Assembly: GCA_019775845.1 (NCBI GenBank)
Contig: JADQAV010000017.1
Location: 310,001 to 374,000 of the forward strand
Origin: Myrmaecium sp. VS I D KN 1
Taxonomy: Eukaryota > Ascomycota > Dothideomycetes > Valsariales > Valsariaceae
Direction: 5' to 3'
DNA length: 64,000 nt
The position numbers and the translations under genes were made by a program. This document shows, one piece after another, positions 10,554-20,497 of the stretch. The notes under the pieces were generated by a model that saw only the letters and a list, made by a program, of their open reading frames with translations, ran no database searches and had not been told where the DNA came from. Each line of letters begins with the position of its first letter. Position 1 is the stretch's first letter.

Positions 10554-11195
10554 TCAGTTACGTCCCTATCCGCATGGTCAGCATTTCCCTACGTTGTCCG
10601 CATGCGCACGCTCTCCAACATACCTCGAGGAAACCGCTGATGAAGTTGCGCGGAAGCTTGCTTCTGGGATCCTCCTCCGCGCGGAAGTACTTGAGAACGT
10701 GCGACAGTTGCTTCCAGTAGTTGAGAGTTTCCTGGTGGTATCCTACGTTAGCCTGGTTCGTACAAGCGATTCCCATCCCATGAATCCATTCTCTGCAACT
10801 CCACCAGGAGCGCAACCATATCCATACCTGAAACTCAGCATGGGACTGGAAGATCAGAACGTCCACTGCGTTCAACTGCTTCACGTATCTGTGTCTTTCG
10901 AACTCCTGGCGGACCTTGGTCCGGATCGATGCCACGGGAATGTTCAGACCGTACATCGACTGGATTTCGGGGGCCTGTGAGCAGGACACAGATTAGAATT
11001 TATCATCCTCTTTGCAGTCCCATAAAAGGTGTATAACAACGCACAGCGCGAAGCCACTCTCGGTAGGTTCTGAGCACTCGGCTTTTAGCATCGGCCCAGT
11101 TGGCCGCTGGAAGCAGGTCAGCAAGCTTCCCAGAATTGGTGGGGTTTGCACTCACAGGACCGCGTCCTCTGGGCGAGAAAGGTAGGGTTGATCAT
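10554..11195 (-). CDS. NDUFA6: Complex I LYR-motif subunit NDUFA6 (NUO 14.8 kDa type)
   Basis: Five exons on the complement, 11156-11195, 11045-11106, 10828-10974, 10624-10731 and 10554-10565, encode 122 aa. It is an accessory subunit of mitochondrial NADH:ubiquinone oxidoreductase that binds acyl-carrier protein through its LYR motif. Visible marks are the LYR-type element RVLRTYREWLR, the body APEIQSMYGLN...IRTKVRQEFERHRYV, and FQETLNYWKQLSHVLKYFR. The last exon is only 12 nt and encodes Gly-Arg-Asn-stop, the conserved FLEGRN ending. I chose the ATG giving MINPTFLAQRTR, as in other fungi; an in-frame ATG exists further upstream. Introns are 49-96 nt. The gene is divergent from BUD31. Confidence 0.9.
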
Positions 11196-11498
11196 CTTGG
11201 ACGGGCGCTCACTTATTGCGGGGAATCTGGGGGCTGCGGATGCCTTGATGTCGGACGGGGTTGGAGATGCTTGGCGCGCCACACGTGATCCTGTCATGCC
11301 TGTCATCGCCTGGACCTGAGCTTTCCTCCGCTGCAACTTTCTCGAACCTCCGGCCCGACGGCGAACGCTGATATCCGATCGACCTCCCGTTCTACACAAC
11401 CAAAGCCCGCGACTCCCTTTCCGACCTTGTGTGAATCGCATCGCCTACGCAAAGTTATCCTTCAGCCACACGTACATACCTGATTCATAGCCGCAATC
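11196..11498. promoter_or_regulatory. Divergent promoter NDUFA6/BUD31
   Basis: A 303-bp interval between opposing start codons. I see no obvious TATA box. Confidence 0.45.
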
Positions 11499-12134
11499 AT
11501 GCCCGCCATCCGTGGCCACGCTTCGCGCAACAAGAAGCCTCCGCCAGACGGCTTCGAGGACATCGAGGACGTGCTGCTTGAGTTCGAGAACAAGATGAAG
11601 GACGCGACGAACGCGTCGCACGAAGGCAAGAAGAAGTATGAGACACTGTGGCCGGTGTTCCAGATCACGCATCAACGTATGTAACTTTTTTTCGCATTGG
11701 CATCCTCGCACGTCAAAGGTGAAAATCCGTTCGCTGACACATTACTTCCTTCAGGATCACGCTATATCTACGAGCTATACTACGAGAAGGAAGCCATCGA
11801 CAAGAAGCTGTACGAGTGGTTGCTCAAGAACAAGTACGCCGACGCGAACCTGATCGCCAAGTGGAAGAAGCAAGGGTACGAGAAGGTATGTGCGCTTCAC
11901 GAGAGGCTCTCCTCCCTTGAGCCGCCTTCGAGTTCCTCCCCTAGCCAGAAACGCGTGACTCGTGCTGACATAATCTCTCTTTCCACCTAGCTCTGCTGCC
12001 TCCGCTGCGTTCAGACCAAGGAGACGAACTTTAACAGCACCTGCATCTGCCGCGTACCCAAGGATCAACTCAAGGAGAACCAAACGATCGAGTGCGTCAA
12101 CTGCGGCTGCCGCGGTTGCGCGTCCAGTGACTGA
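11499..12134 (+). CDS. BUD31: Pre-mRNA splicing factor BUD31 (G10 family)
   Basis: Exons 11499-11676, 11755-11885 and 11991-12134 encode 150 aa (human 144, yeast 157). BUD31 is a small zinc-binding component of the activated spliceosome and NineTeen-related complex, in the nucleus. The G10 family body is seen as [19 protein letters not shown], then [23 protein letters not shown]. The C-terminal cysteine cluster ([25 protein letters not shown]) forms the zinc sites. Introns of 78 and 105 nt use GTATGT donors; splicing restores R-SRYIY and YEK-LCC. Confidence 0.95.
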
Positions 12135-13957
12135 AGAGTCAATCCCGGATCCGCTTATTTCGGACACGTGACGATAGAAAGATGAACAAAGAAAGTTGGA
12201 TAGCAGAGCTGCGTAAGGTGTGGTTCCGGCCCTGTTGGCGGCTTATTTTGCAGCAGGTGGAGCGCGTGACGATGCGAAGGAATGATACCACGGCCTCTTG
12301 CCTGAAGAGGGAGGCGGAGGGTCAACGACGCAGCGAGAAAAGACGACGCGCTCCTCGAAGCGAGGAACCTTTCCTACCAGACCGTTGATGGCCAAGCACA
12401 CGTCCGTGGAAGACTCACAGGGTCTCCGCTGTCTGCTTCCGGCGGACTCAAGACGATGCTCGCCTTTCCTCCTACACATCTCATCCTCAAGACGTACGTA
12501 CGCCGATTCGGTCGATCAGAGCATTCGGTCCGCGACCCATCTTTCTCTGTATCGCTTCGCCCCCAACCTCCGCCGGCCCAGGCCATCTTTCGAATCTGGA
12601 GCGGAGGGAAGAGAAAGCGAGATCGAGAGAACGGGGCGGTTCTTTCCATCTGCTTGAGCTGAACGGAGGAACCCAGTGTTTATGCAGAGAAACCTCGTCG
12701 ATATGGCATTTGTATGGATACTGTAGACAGACATGCATGATATGATATGATACGATTTTGGTTCACTTTGTTTTCACGATTCAAGAAAAGAGATAGATAC
12801 GGAGATACATACATGTGTATCGATGTCCCCACCAACGCTGAAGTCAAAGAAGCCGCGCATACGTGTCGTGCCATGGAAATGCTCGATGGACACAAATCCG
12901 GCTCGAGGTGTGCGGTACTGCCTACGCGGGAGGGAACGGTGAGGTGAGGACGGCGATCAACGGCAAGAGAGGCGGGAAGGTAGGTCAGGTAGGAAGGTGT
13001 AGGTACCTAGGAAGGAAGGAAGGTAGGGGGGACGGTAAGTGTAGTCCAACGTTCTTTCCAAATGTGATGGACGAACGGAGTCGAGAGAAAAAGGCAGGCA
13101 GGAAAGCAAGAAGGCAAGAAAGCAAAGCAGACCTAGTGATACAACAACACAGGCTATGCAAGGCAAGAGAGAAAAAAGTTAGTTAAACGCTACATAAGAT
13201 TCTATCTCGCTCCAAATCAAAATCCTATCCCCCCAACCCCACCGATCCCAATGCTGCCCTCCCCTCTTCCCATAGCCCGCCGCCCCAAATGTGCGCCGGG
13301 TGGTTTTCCCAAGTCCGCCAGATCCGTCCTGCTATCAGAAGCTATGGAGAAAAAAGAGAAAAGAGAGCAAAGTGAGAGAGAAGAAAGGAAACGAGAAAGA
13401 AAAAGAAAGCCTCCCAAAAAGCCCTGACGGTGCGAGAAAGACAGGCCGGGCAGACGGCCTCCGCAAGAGACAAAAGAAAAAGAAAAAAGGAACGATGAAA
13501 GAAAGAAAAAAACGCCGATCGAAAAAAAGCATCCAGCGGATGTCCCGCTCCATGTGCGACTCTGTGCGGTGCGGTGGTGTGCTGCCATGCCTCCCAAAGC
13601 AAAGAGATCCTCCCAAAAGACAATTCTCCGTCAAAAACACAGAATATAAGATGCTCCACAAGTTGTGAGGGAAAACAAATGAAAGAAAGCACACTGCATC
13701 GCCCAAAAAGGCCAATGGCTTGCCTCTCCCAATTTCACCAAAAATCAAATTCAAACAATTCCCATAACCCCAAGAGTTTCTCCTCGAAAACTAATACGCC
13801 GGGTGATCAAAGGTTGCAGTCCCAGAATCGCGCGGATTATGATTTCGTGGGTATCGTTTCCTTCCCGTCGCGTTTGTCGTAACACATTCATAACAGTACA
13901 AGAGAAGAGGATGAAAGGGTGATGGAACATCCTGTGTTCCAGGTTCATCCCCCCCCA
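12135..13957. other. Intergenic region with long purine tract
   Basis: About 1.8 kb without a supported gene, lying between the convergent BUD31 and forkhead genes. The + strand is strongly purine-rich over roughly 13340-13530 (GAAA and GAGAG runs), so a forkhead 3' UTR would be pyrimidine-rich there. GGAAGGAAGG and TAGGTA-type simple repeats lie around 12975-13030. ORFs here are low-complexity. Confidence 0.5.
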
Positions 13958-16117
13958 TCAGAAAAGAGAAGTCGTGCTGCGGCCCATGGGAGGCCGAGCG
14001 TGCCGCATGGGGGAACCGTGGGAGATGGCGGCCGCGCCGATCTTCTCGAATCCCTGGAGCATGTCGAAGCCTGCCTCCTCCGATTCGTCGCTGGGCAGGT
14101 TGATGCCGAAGAACTCGTCGGTGTGAGGATTGAAGGAGACCGACTTCGAGGGCGCGTGCACCTTGCTGGGAGACCTCGTCTTGAGCGGAGACTCCAACGA
14201 GGTGAATTTCATGAAGGGGGACTTCAAGGCAGGCGCCGGAGGCAAAGCACGCGCGTTGGTCTTCATGCCGGTAATGTCGGCGAGGATGCTGGCGGTGGTG
14301 TTAGCCCGTTCAAGACCGGGACGCTTCGCAGAACGTTTCTCGGGCGATCCGCACGCCACCGGGGAACCGCTGAAAACATCAAAGAACTCGTGGAATCGCT
14401 GCTCGTGAAGGTTGAAGTTCTCGTCATCCGGAAGAGCACACGCGGGGCTCCATGGCCACGGGGATCCAGCGAAGCTGCTGTCCATGACGGCAAGCGACTT
14501 GTCTGGAGACCCTCCCATGATCTCCTTCATCCTGTCACGATGATTTCGGAGACTCGTGTTTGGAGAGACGGACATTGGAGGTCGGGCCGGGCGTTTGAAG
14601 ACGACCGCAGGCGTGAGAGGAGTTTCCATGCTGGTGTTGTATGAACGGTAGGGCGAGGACGAAGGGCAAATGGGCGCGGGCGGCTTCATCATGGGCCTGT
14701 TCTTCGTCGGAGACTCGTAAGAAGAGCCGCGAATGCGGGCAATTTCCTCTTCTGCGCGTCCTCGCTTCATGGACGGACGCTCAACATCTGCTTCTGAGGT
14801 GAGGAGAGTGCCCAATGGTTGGCGCTTGACCGCAGAGGATTCGATGGACGAATAGTAACCGCTGTCGCCGAGGGGTACGGGAGCAAACTCTCGTCTCTTG
14901 CCGCCTGAGCGACTGGTCGAGGGGAACCGTGGACCGCGAGGCGGGGTGTCTTCATGCAACGCATGGCGCGAGAGAGGTTGCGGCGGCGATGAACGAATAT
15001 CGACGGGAGGAGGAGAGGAACGGATGTTGCGTGGGCGAGGCGGCATGTTCTCGGCGTTATGACCGTCGTGCAGATCAGGGTCCGAGCAAGGGATTGTCGC
15101 GTCTGACGATAGTTCGGCGTCGTCTGGGAACTTGCTGGTATCGATGCTCTTGAGAGACTTGCCGTGGTGAGTAGCGCTTCCGCCGGATGGTGCCGTGGAG
15201 GGTCTCGCATCACTAGTGGGGGCTTGCATGAGTGTGTCCGAGTTGGTTGCGCGCCTTGGTTTTTCCTGCAGGAACGTGTATTCCATGCCAGGTTCGATAG
15301 CCCAGTAGTGACCTTTTCCAGGATCATCCTTCGGCCTATCGATCTTGATGAAGGCCTTGTTCAAGCTGAGGTTGTGTCGGATGCTGTTCTGCCATCCACT
15401 CTCAGCCACGGCATACCAGCGGTAGGTGTCGGATATCCACTTGTAGATCTGCGCGAGGGTCAGGCGGCGGTTCGGTGACCGGAGAATGGCCATGGCGATG
15501 AGTTTAGCATAGGAATGGCTCGGCTTGGCGCCGTCGTCTTCGATCGCGGGCATCTCGTGAGGTTCGGGCAACGGTATCTTTTCGGTAGCATGGACCTTCT
15601 GCTTTTTGTTCGACCTGTCCCTCAACGGCGTGGCATCCGACAGCGCCCGCTTGAGCGTTTGCTTGTTGGCACAACCCGAGCTGGCATACTGAGGCAGATC
15701 TCCACCGGAGGGGATATTCTCCTTGTCAAAGGTACTAGACGAATCGAAGATGGTAAACGAGTCGACCTTCTTCGAAAGGGTATGCGCCCGTCGGGGAGTC
15801 GCTTGCGGCCTCTTCATCGGAGACTCTGCCGCAGAGGCACTCTGCGAGGGCGGCGGGAAGGAGACGGCGTGGAGGTTGGACTTGGTGAGAGCGCTCGGCG
15901 GTGAGCTGGAGTGGTGGATGTTCTTGGACGGAGAAGGGACGATCGAGGAGAGTTTGGGAGGGTTGAGGAGGGTGTGAGGATCGGTGGAGACCTTGTCCAA
16001 GGGGTTGAGGGCATGTAACAGTCTCTCCTCTACCCCGGAGACGTGGGAGCCGTCGAAAAAATCGACGGGGTCCTGGAACACTAGAGGCGCCGCCCGATGG
16101 GTGGTGACCATATTCAC
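13958..16117 (-). CDS. Forkhead transcription factor (Sep1/Hcm1-like)
   Basis: A single exon of 719 aa. The winged-helix forkhead domain spans about residues 197-285: KPSHSYAKLIAMAIL, LTLAQIYKWISDTYRWY, then the DNA-recognition helix WQNSIRHNLSLN at 241-252 and GKGHYWAIEPG. No FHA domain precedes it, so it resembles fission-yeast Sep1 and yeast Hcm1 rather than Fkh1/Fkh2, although orthology is inference. The remainder is long, low-complexity and rich in Ser-Pro, with many potential CDK sites, which fits a cell-cycle regulator. A basic NKKQKV stretch near 169 could be a nuclear signal. The ATG at 16117 is the first in frame. The gene ends nearest the RIP block: its 5' side is 1.3 kb from it. 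Confidence 0.88.
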   Translation of the reverse strand: MNMVTTHRAAPLVFQDPVDFFDGSHVSGVEERLLHALNPLDKVSTDPHTLLNPPKLSSIVPSPSKNIHHSSSPPSALTKSNLHAVSFPPPSQSASAAESPMKRPQATPRRAHTLSKKVDSFTIFDSSSTFDKENIPSGGDLPQYASSGCANKQTLKRALSDATPLRDRSNKKQKVHATEKIPLPEPHEMPAIEDDGAKPSHSYAKLIAMAILRSPNRRLTLAQIYKWISDTYRWYAVAESGWQNSIRHNLSLNKAFIKIDRPKDDPGKGHYWAIEPGMEYTFLQEKPRRATNSDTLMQAPTSDARPSTAPSGGSATHHGKSLKSIDTSKFPDDAELSSDATIPCSDPDLHDGHNAENMPPRPRNIRSSPPPVDIRSSPPQPLSRHALHEDTPPRGPRFPSTSRSGGKRREFAPVPLGDSGYYSSIESSAVKRQPLGTLLTSEADVERPSMKRGRAEEEIARIRGSSYESPTKNRPMMKPPAPICPSSSPYRSYNTSMETPLTPAVVFKRPARPPMSVSPNTSLRNHRDRMKEIMGGSPDKSLAVMDSSFAGSPWPWSPACALPDDENFNLHEQRFHEFFDVFSGSPVACGSPEKRSAKRPGLERANTTASILADITGMKTNARALPPAPALKSPFMKFTSLESPLKTRSPSKVHAPSKSVSFNPHTDEFFGINLPSDESEEAGFDMLQGFEKIGAAAISHGSPMRHARPPMGRSTTSLF

Positions 16118-17440
16118 TCCTGACCGGATCGAGGGTCAGAAAGGCCTGGACGGGTTGAAAACGGTATTGCTGGCGGAAAGGACGCGTCTATCGCGTCGAA
16201 TTGGGTGGTCGAGGGGGAGTGGAAATAAGTGAAAATGGGTGGTGCGTCGGTACAGCCGGGTCTGGGTGCGGATAAGGCGAGGACTGGCGTCCGAACAGGC
16301 ATGTGGTGGAAGCGGAACGGTGGGTCTGGGAAGGTCGGCGAGTGCAGCAGAGGCTATTGAACTAAAGCATGAGAAGGTGAGGGCGTGGAGAAGGTAAAGC
16401 CTTGATACCCACAAGGTTGTCTAGACTTCCGGATTCGTTTCGTTCGCGCGGAGGCGGGCGCCAACGGGCTCCCTGGGCTTGGCGTGGAATGAGGTTCACC
16501 TCTACCTATTCGAGGGGTGCTCAGTGGTCCCTGGAGTACCGGCCACGAGCGGTGACCGCGGTCTGGTAGGATGATGAATGGTCGCGCAGGAGGTGCAGTA
16601 GTCCTGTGAACGGTCCCAGGTCCAGTAAGTACAGTAGGTACCAGTTCCGCACCGTGTTTCGATGATGTTACGGATACGGTGAAGGTAGGAGTAGGTCGTC
16701 GGTAGGTACAAGTAGGTGGGGATGTATGTAGGTAATAGCAGCAGTAGTAGTACCTAGTCGTAGTCAGGTAGTAGGTAGATTACTGCTAGTAATCGCCAAG
16801 GCGCTCTGAGGTCAACGGATCGTTCGATAGGACCGCAATCGTGTAGCGGGAGCAGTAGTGGTAGTAGGCGGTCAGATAGGATATCTCAATAGTAGAGAGG
16901 ACGGACGGGAAGCGCGACGATCGCACGCACACTCGCACTCAACAGACGGACAATGCGGGCAAAATGCAAACACAAACAACACGAGGTGGAGAGGGGGGGG
17001 AGGGGTGGTTTTCTTTCGAATTGGGCGGGAATGCTGAGGAGAAGTAAGTAGTGGTGAGTGAACAAAGCGGGCGGGCAGGTAAGCTGAAGATCCGATCGGG
17101 GAAGCAGGAGAGAGGATGAGAGGATGAGAGGATGGCTGCCTTGCTGAGAAGTGGGGTTTCCCTCGGCCTGCTTTGGGCCTTGCCGGGGGCTACTTTTGGG
17201 GGCACTTCCTCTAACTTGCGGCTTTCTGTTTCCTCACGATTGAGCGGCGATGCGTTGTCAGCCGGCTAGACAAGGGGGAGGACAGGGGCCCGAGGGGGGC
17301 GCCAGGGGGGGGGATGGGGGGCTTGCAAGGGACCTCCCTGCCCCGTCCGCTGGCCATCGCAAGCAATCGGGCCAATGATGTCAGGCAAGGGGCTGACGAC
17401 CTTAGCGTCTGAGGGGTGCTTCTAGAGCGGTGATTGTCTG
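16118..17440. promoter_or_regulatory. Forkhead gene upstream region
   Basis: About 1.3 kb between the forkhead ATG and the AT-rich block. It contains many TAGGTA/GTAG-type low-complexity stretches (about 16680-16790) and a G-rich segment just before the block (17260-17330). I see no gene. It presumably carries the forkhead promoter and 5' leader. Confidence 0.5.
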
Positions 17441-20205
17441 GTAAAGATTATCTTAGTATTATAAAACAGTAAAGTTAAAGATTACTATCCGTTATATATA
17501 TAGTAGAGATATATTACTAAGGATTTTTCTAACTATTAATTCACCGATATAGTTATTATAATAAGCGTTATAATTTCCGTAGTTATATATTATAGTTAAT
17601 AAATAGAACAGCGCGGCTTTATAGTAATAATATATATTTATAATTTTAAATAGCAGTTATAATTATATATAGTTAATCTACTATAGATCGTTATTATTAT
17701 AAGCTTATCTTATAGTAGTATTTTTCTTTAGTTAATAAAGCGGTAGCGAGGATTATAAATTAATTTTATACTAGTAGTAGTAGCTTTTAGTAGTTATATA
17801 AGTATTAATTATTACTATAACTACTTTTTATAGTAGTAGTTATTTAGAGTTAAGTAATAATTAGTAGACGGTTAGAAAAGTATATAGTTAATATAGTATA
17901 GTTAATATAGTATAGTTAATATTAATTAGGTATTAAAATTACTAGAAGCGGCTAGAACTTAAACTAGCTTCTATTTATCTTCTACTTCTAACCTCTCGCC
18001 TTATTACTACTACTACTACTATTATTATAACGTCTCTACTTCCCCCCCCCTCCCTTTCCTCTAACTAAGGCTCTTACTCTGTATTATATTATATATACTA
18101 TACTATATATTAAGTTATTATTTTATATATTATACTATATTCTATCTTATTCTTTTATTTCTCTACTTTTAATCTCCTTTATAGCTATACCTTAGAGCTA
18201 AGCTACTACTACTCCTACTATTATCTTACTTATTACTTCTACGCTTATAGATACCTTAAATAATAAAGCCTCGGCTATATATATTATAACTTTTTATTTT
18301 AGGATTAAAGGCTTACCTTATATTCTAAGCTACGCGTACTTATTATAACCTTACTAAGTATTATTCCTAACTATAAACCTATTACTACTAAAAGCGTACC
18401 TTTAATCCCGAGCTCTATCTACTTATAGAGGATAAGGTATAGGCTAATAATACTAAATAGTATATATTATACTAGGATATTTACTAGGAGGTATTTTAAT
18501 ATATATCTCGCTACTATATATAGGATATAATTAAGAAAGTTTATAGAGAGATTAAGGCTGAATTAACAGAGGCTATATTTACTAGGACTTAAATTATAAA
18601 TAGGATTAAAAGCTATAAGTATTCTACTCTTAAAGCTATAGAAGTATATTATCTATATTTACTTTATATATTCTATATTTACTTTATATATTCTATATTT
18701 ACTAATATTCTATAGCAGGCCTATTTTTAAGAGCTTATAATATATACTAGCTAGCTAAAAGATCCCGCTATTTCTTATTTTATATTAGCTTTATATTTTA
18801 AATTATAATTCTTACCGGATAACTTTCTAAATTATTAGACGTTTATATAAGGTTATTTTATAGTTAATAGGTGCTCTACTCTTAGGAAATATTTTATAAA
18901 AAGTAAGTTTAAGAAAGCCTTTAGAATTAATATTACTAATTCTTATAAGTATATATACGGAGCTTTTATATAAGATAAAGATATATATACTTACTATTAA
19001 TATAAGTAGAGAGAAGAAGAAGGATACTAATACCTATAAGGTATTACTTAACTTTTATATATAATAGTTACTTATAAGGCCTTTTCAGAGGTTTCGCGAG
19101 CTGAATTTAAGGAAGGTTTTAAGAGGCTTCCTTATTAAAGGAAGTAGAAGAAGGTTATTAATAAGAGTAGTCTTATAAGAATATCCCTCTATTAATCTCC
19201 CCCCTCCGCTTCTTCTAAACCTCCTTATACTGCCGGTTAACTTTCCCTTTCTTCTTATTATCCCCTAGTATAGTATTTTACTACTATATACTCTATCTCT
19301 TATATATCCTCGTCGCTTTATTTACCTATATAATATAGGATCTAAGGAATTTACTTATAGTCTTATACTATAGTTATATAAGCTATATATTTACCTTCTT
19401 CTTATATTCTAGATCTACGTCCTTCGCCTTAATAATAATATATATAATACCTACTCCGGCAGATTAGAAGTAACTTATAGTACTAATATATAGATAATAG
19501 TAGAAAGTAAGTAGGAGTAAAGAGCTAGTATCTACAAGCTATATTAAAAGATAAAAACGTAGAGTAGTACTATAATAGTATTAGATTTAATACTTAGATA
19601 GAGCTTCTAAAAAGTATATCTTTATCTTATTTCTTTAATATTAATACTCCTAATATATATTATAGAAACTTTAGAGTTTATATTTATATATTTAATAATA
19701 CTATTTATAGGAGTAGTAGTAAAGGATTCCTCCCTCTTTAGGGGTCCGTAAATTAGCGCCGCGGTAGTAGAACGTACCTTTATATTTTAATTACTAATAA
19801 TATAATTATTTATACTCTACTTCTCTAACTCTTTATATATTATATTAATACTACTACTCTATCTACTAGCTTTATATTATAGCGCCTCGTTATATAAAGA
19901 AGCCTAGAAAGAGTAATTTTATTATTAAGTAGATTCTTAAGCTGCCGCTACTTCTACCTCTACTATTATAATTATAGTTATAGTTATAACTACTTAATTA
20001 GTATAAACCTACTAAACGCTAGGATAATAAAGCTTTATAGTTATATAAATAGCCTCGTATAGATATAACTAATAGTAGCTCTTATAATAGTAATAATAGC
20101 GGTAATAAGGAATTTAGTTTAAGTATAAACCTTAGTAATATTAAGAGAATAATTACTATATTATCCTACTTCTATTATCTTAAAATACTAATATAATATT
20201 AAGTA

Positions 20206-20248
20206 GTTACCGCTAATAAGCTTTCCTAAAATAAGCTTTAACGGTAAC
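20206..20248. repeat. Imperfect inverted repeat in the RIP block
   Basis: GTTACCG...AAGCTT on the left and AAGCTT...CGGTAAC on the right form arms of about 16-18 bp around a short loop. It may be a remnant of an element end or a chance hairpin; GC-containing arms are unusual in this block. Confidence 0.5.
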
Positions 20249-20401
20249 TCTTAGAATTTAATACTACTAATAAAATACTTAATATAATATAAAATCTATT
20301 ACTTAAGGAGCTAGCTAATCTCTCGGAATATTAGGAGCTATTTATAGGTAATAGTATCTTTACTACTTCCTTTAATAATCTAGATAATAATAATTTTAAT
20401 T

Positions 20402-20497
<96 letters not shown>
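20402..20497 (+). repeat. (CTA)32 microsatellite
   Basis: About 32 uninterrupted CTA units inside the RIP block. The unit contains no CpA or TpG, so RIP cannot alter it by its main reaction. Confidence 0.95.

Noticed and set aside
13919-14644. Antisense frame of 241 codons opposite the forkhead gene
   Set aside because: Overlaps coding sequence of a clear gene and resembles no protein family.
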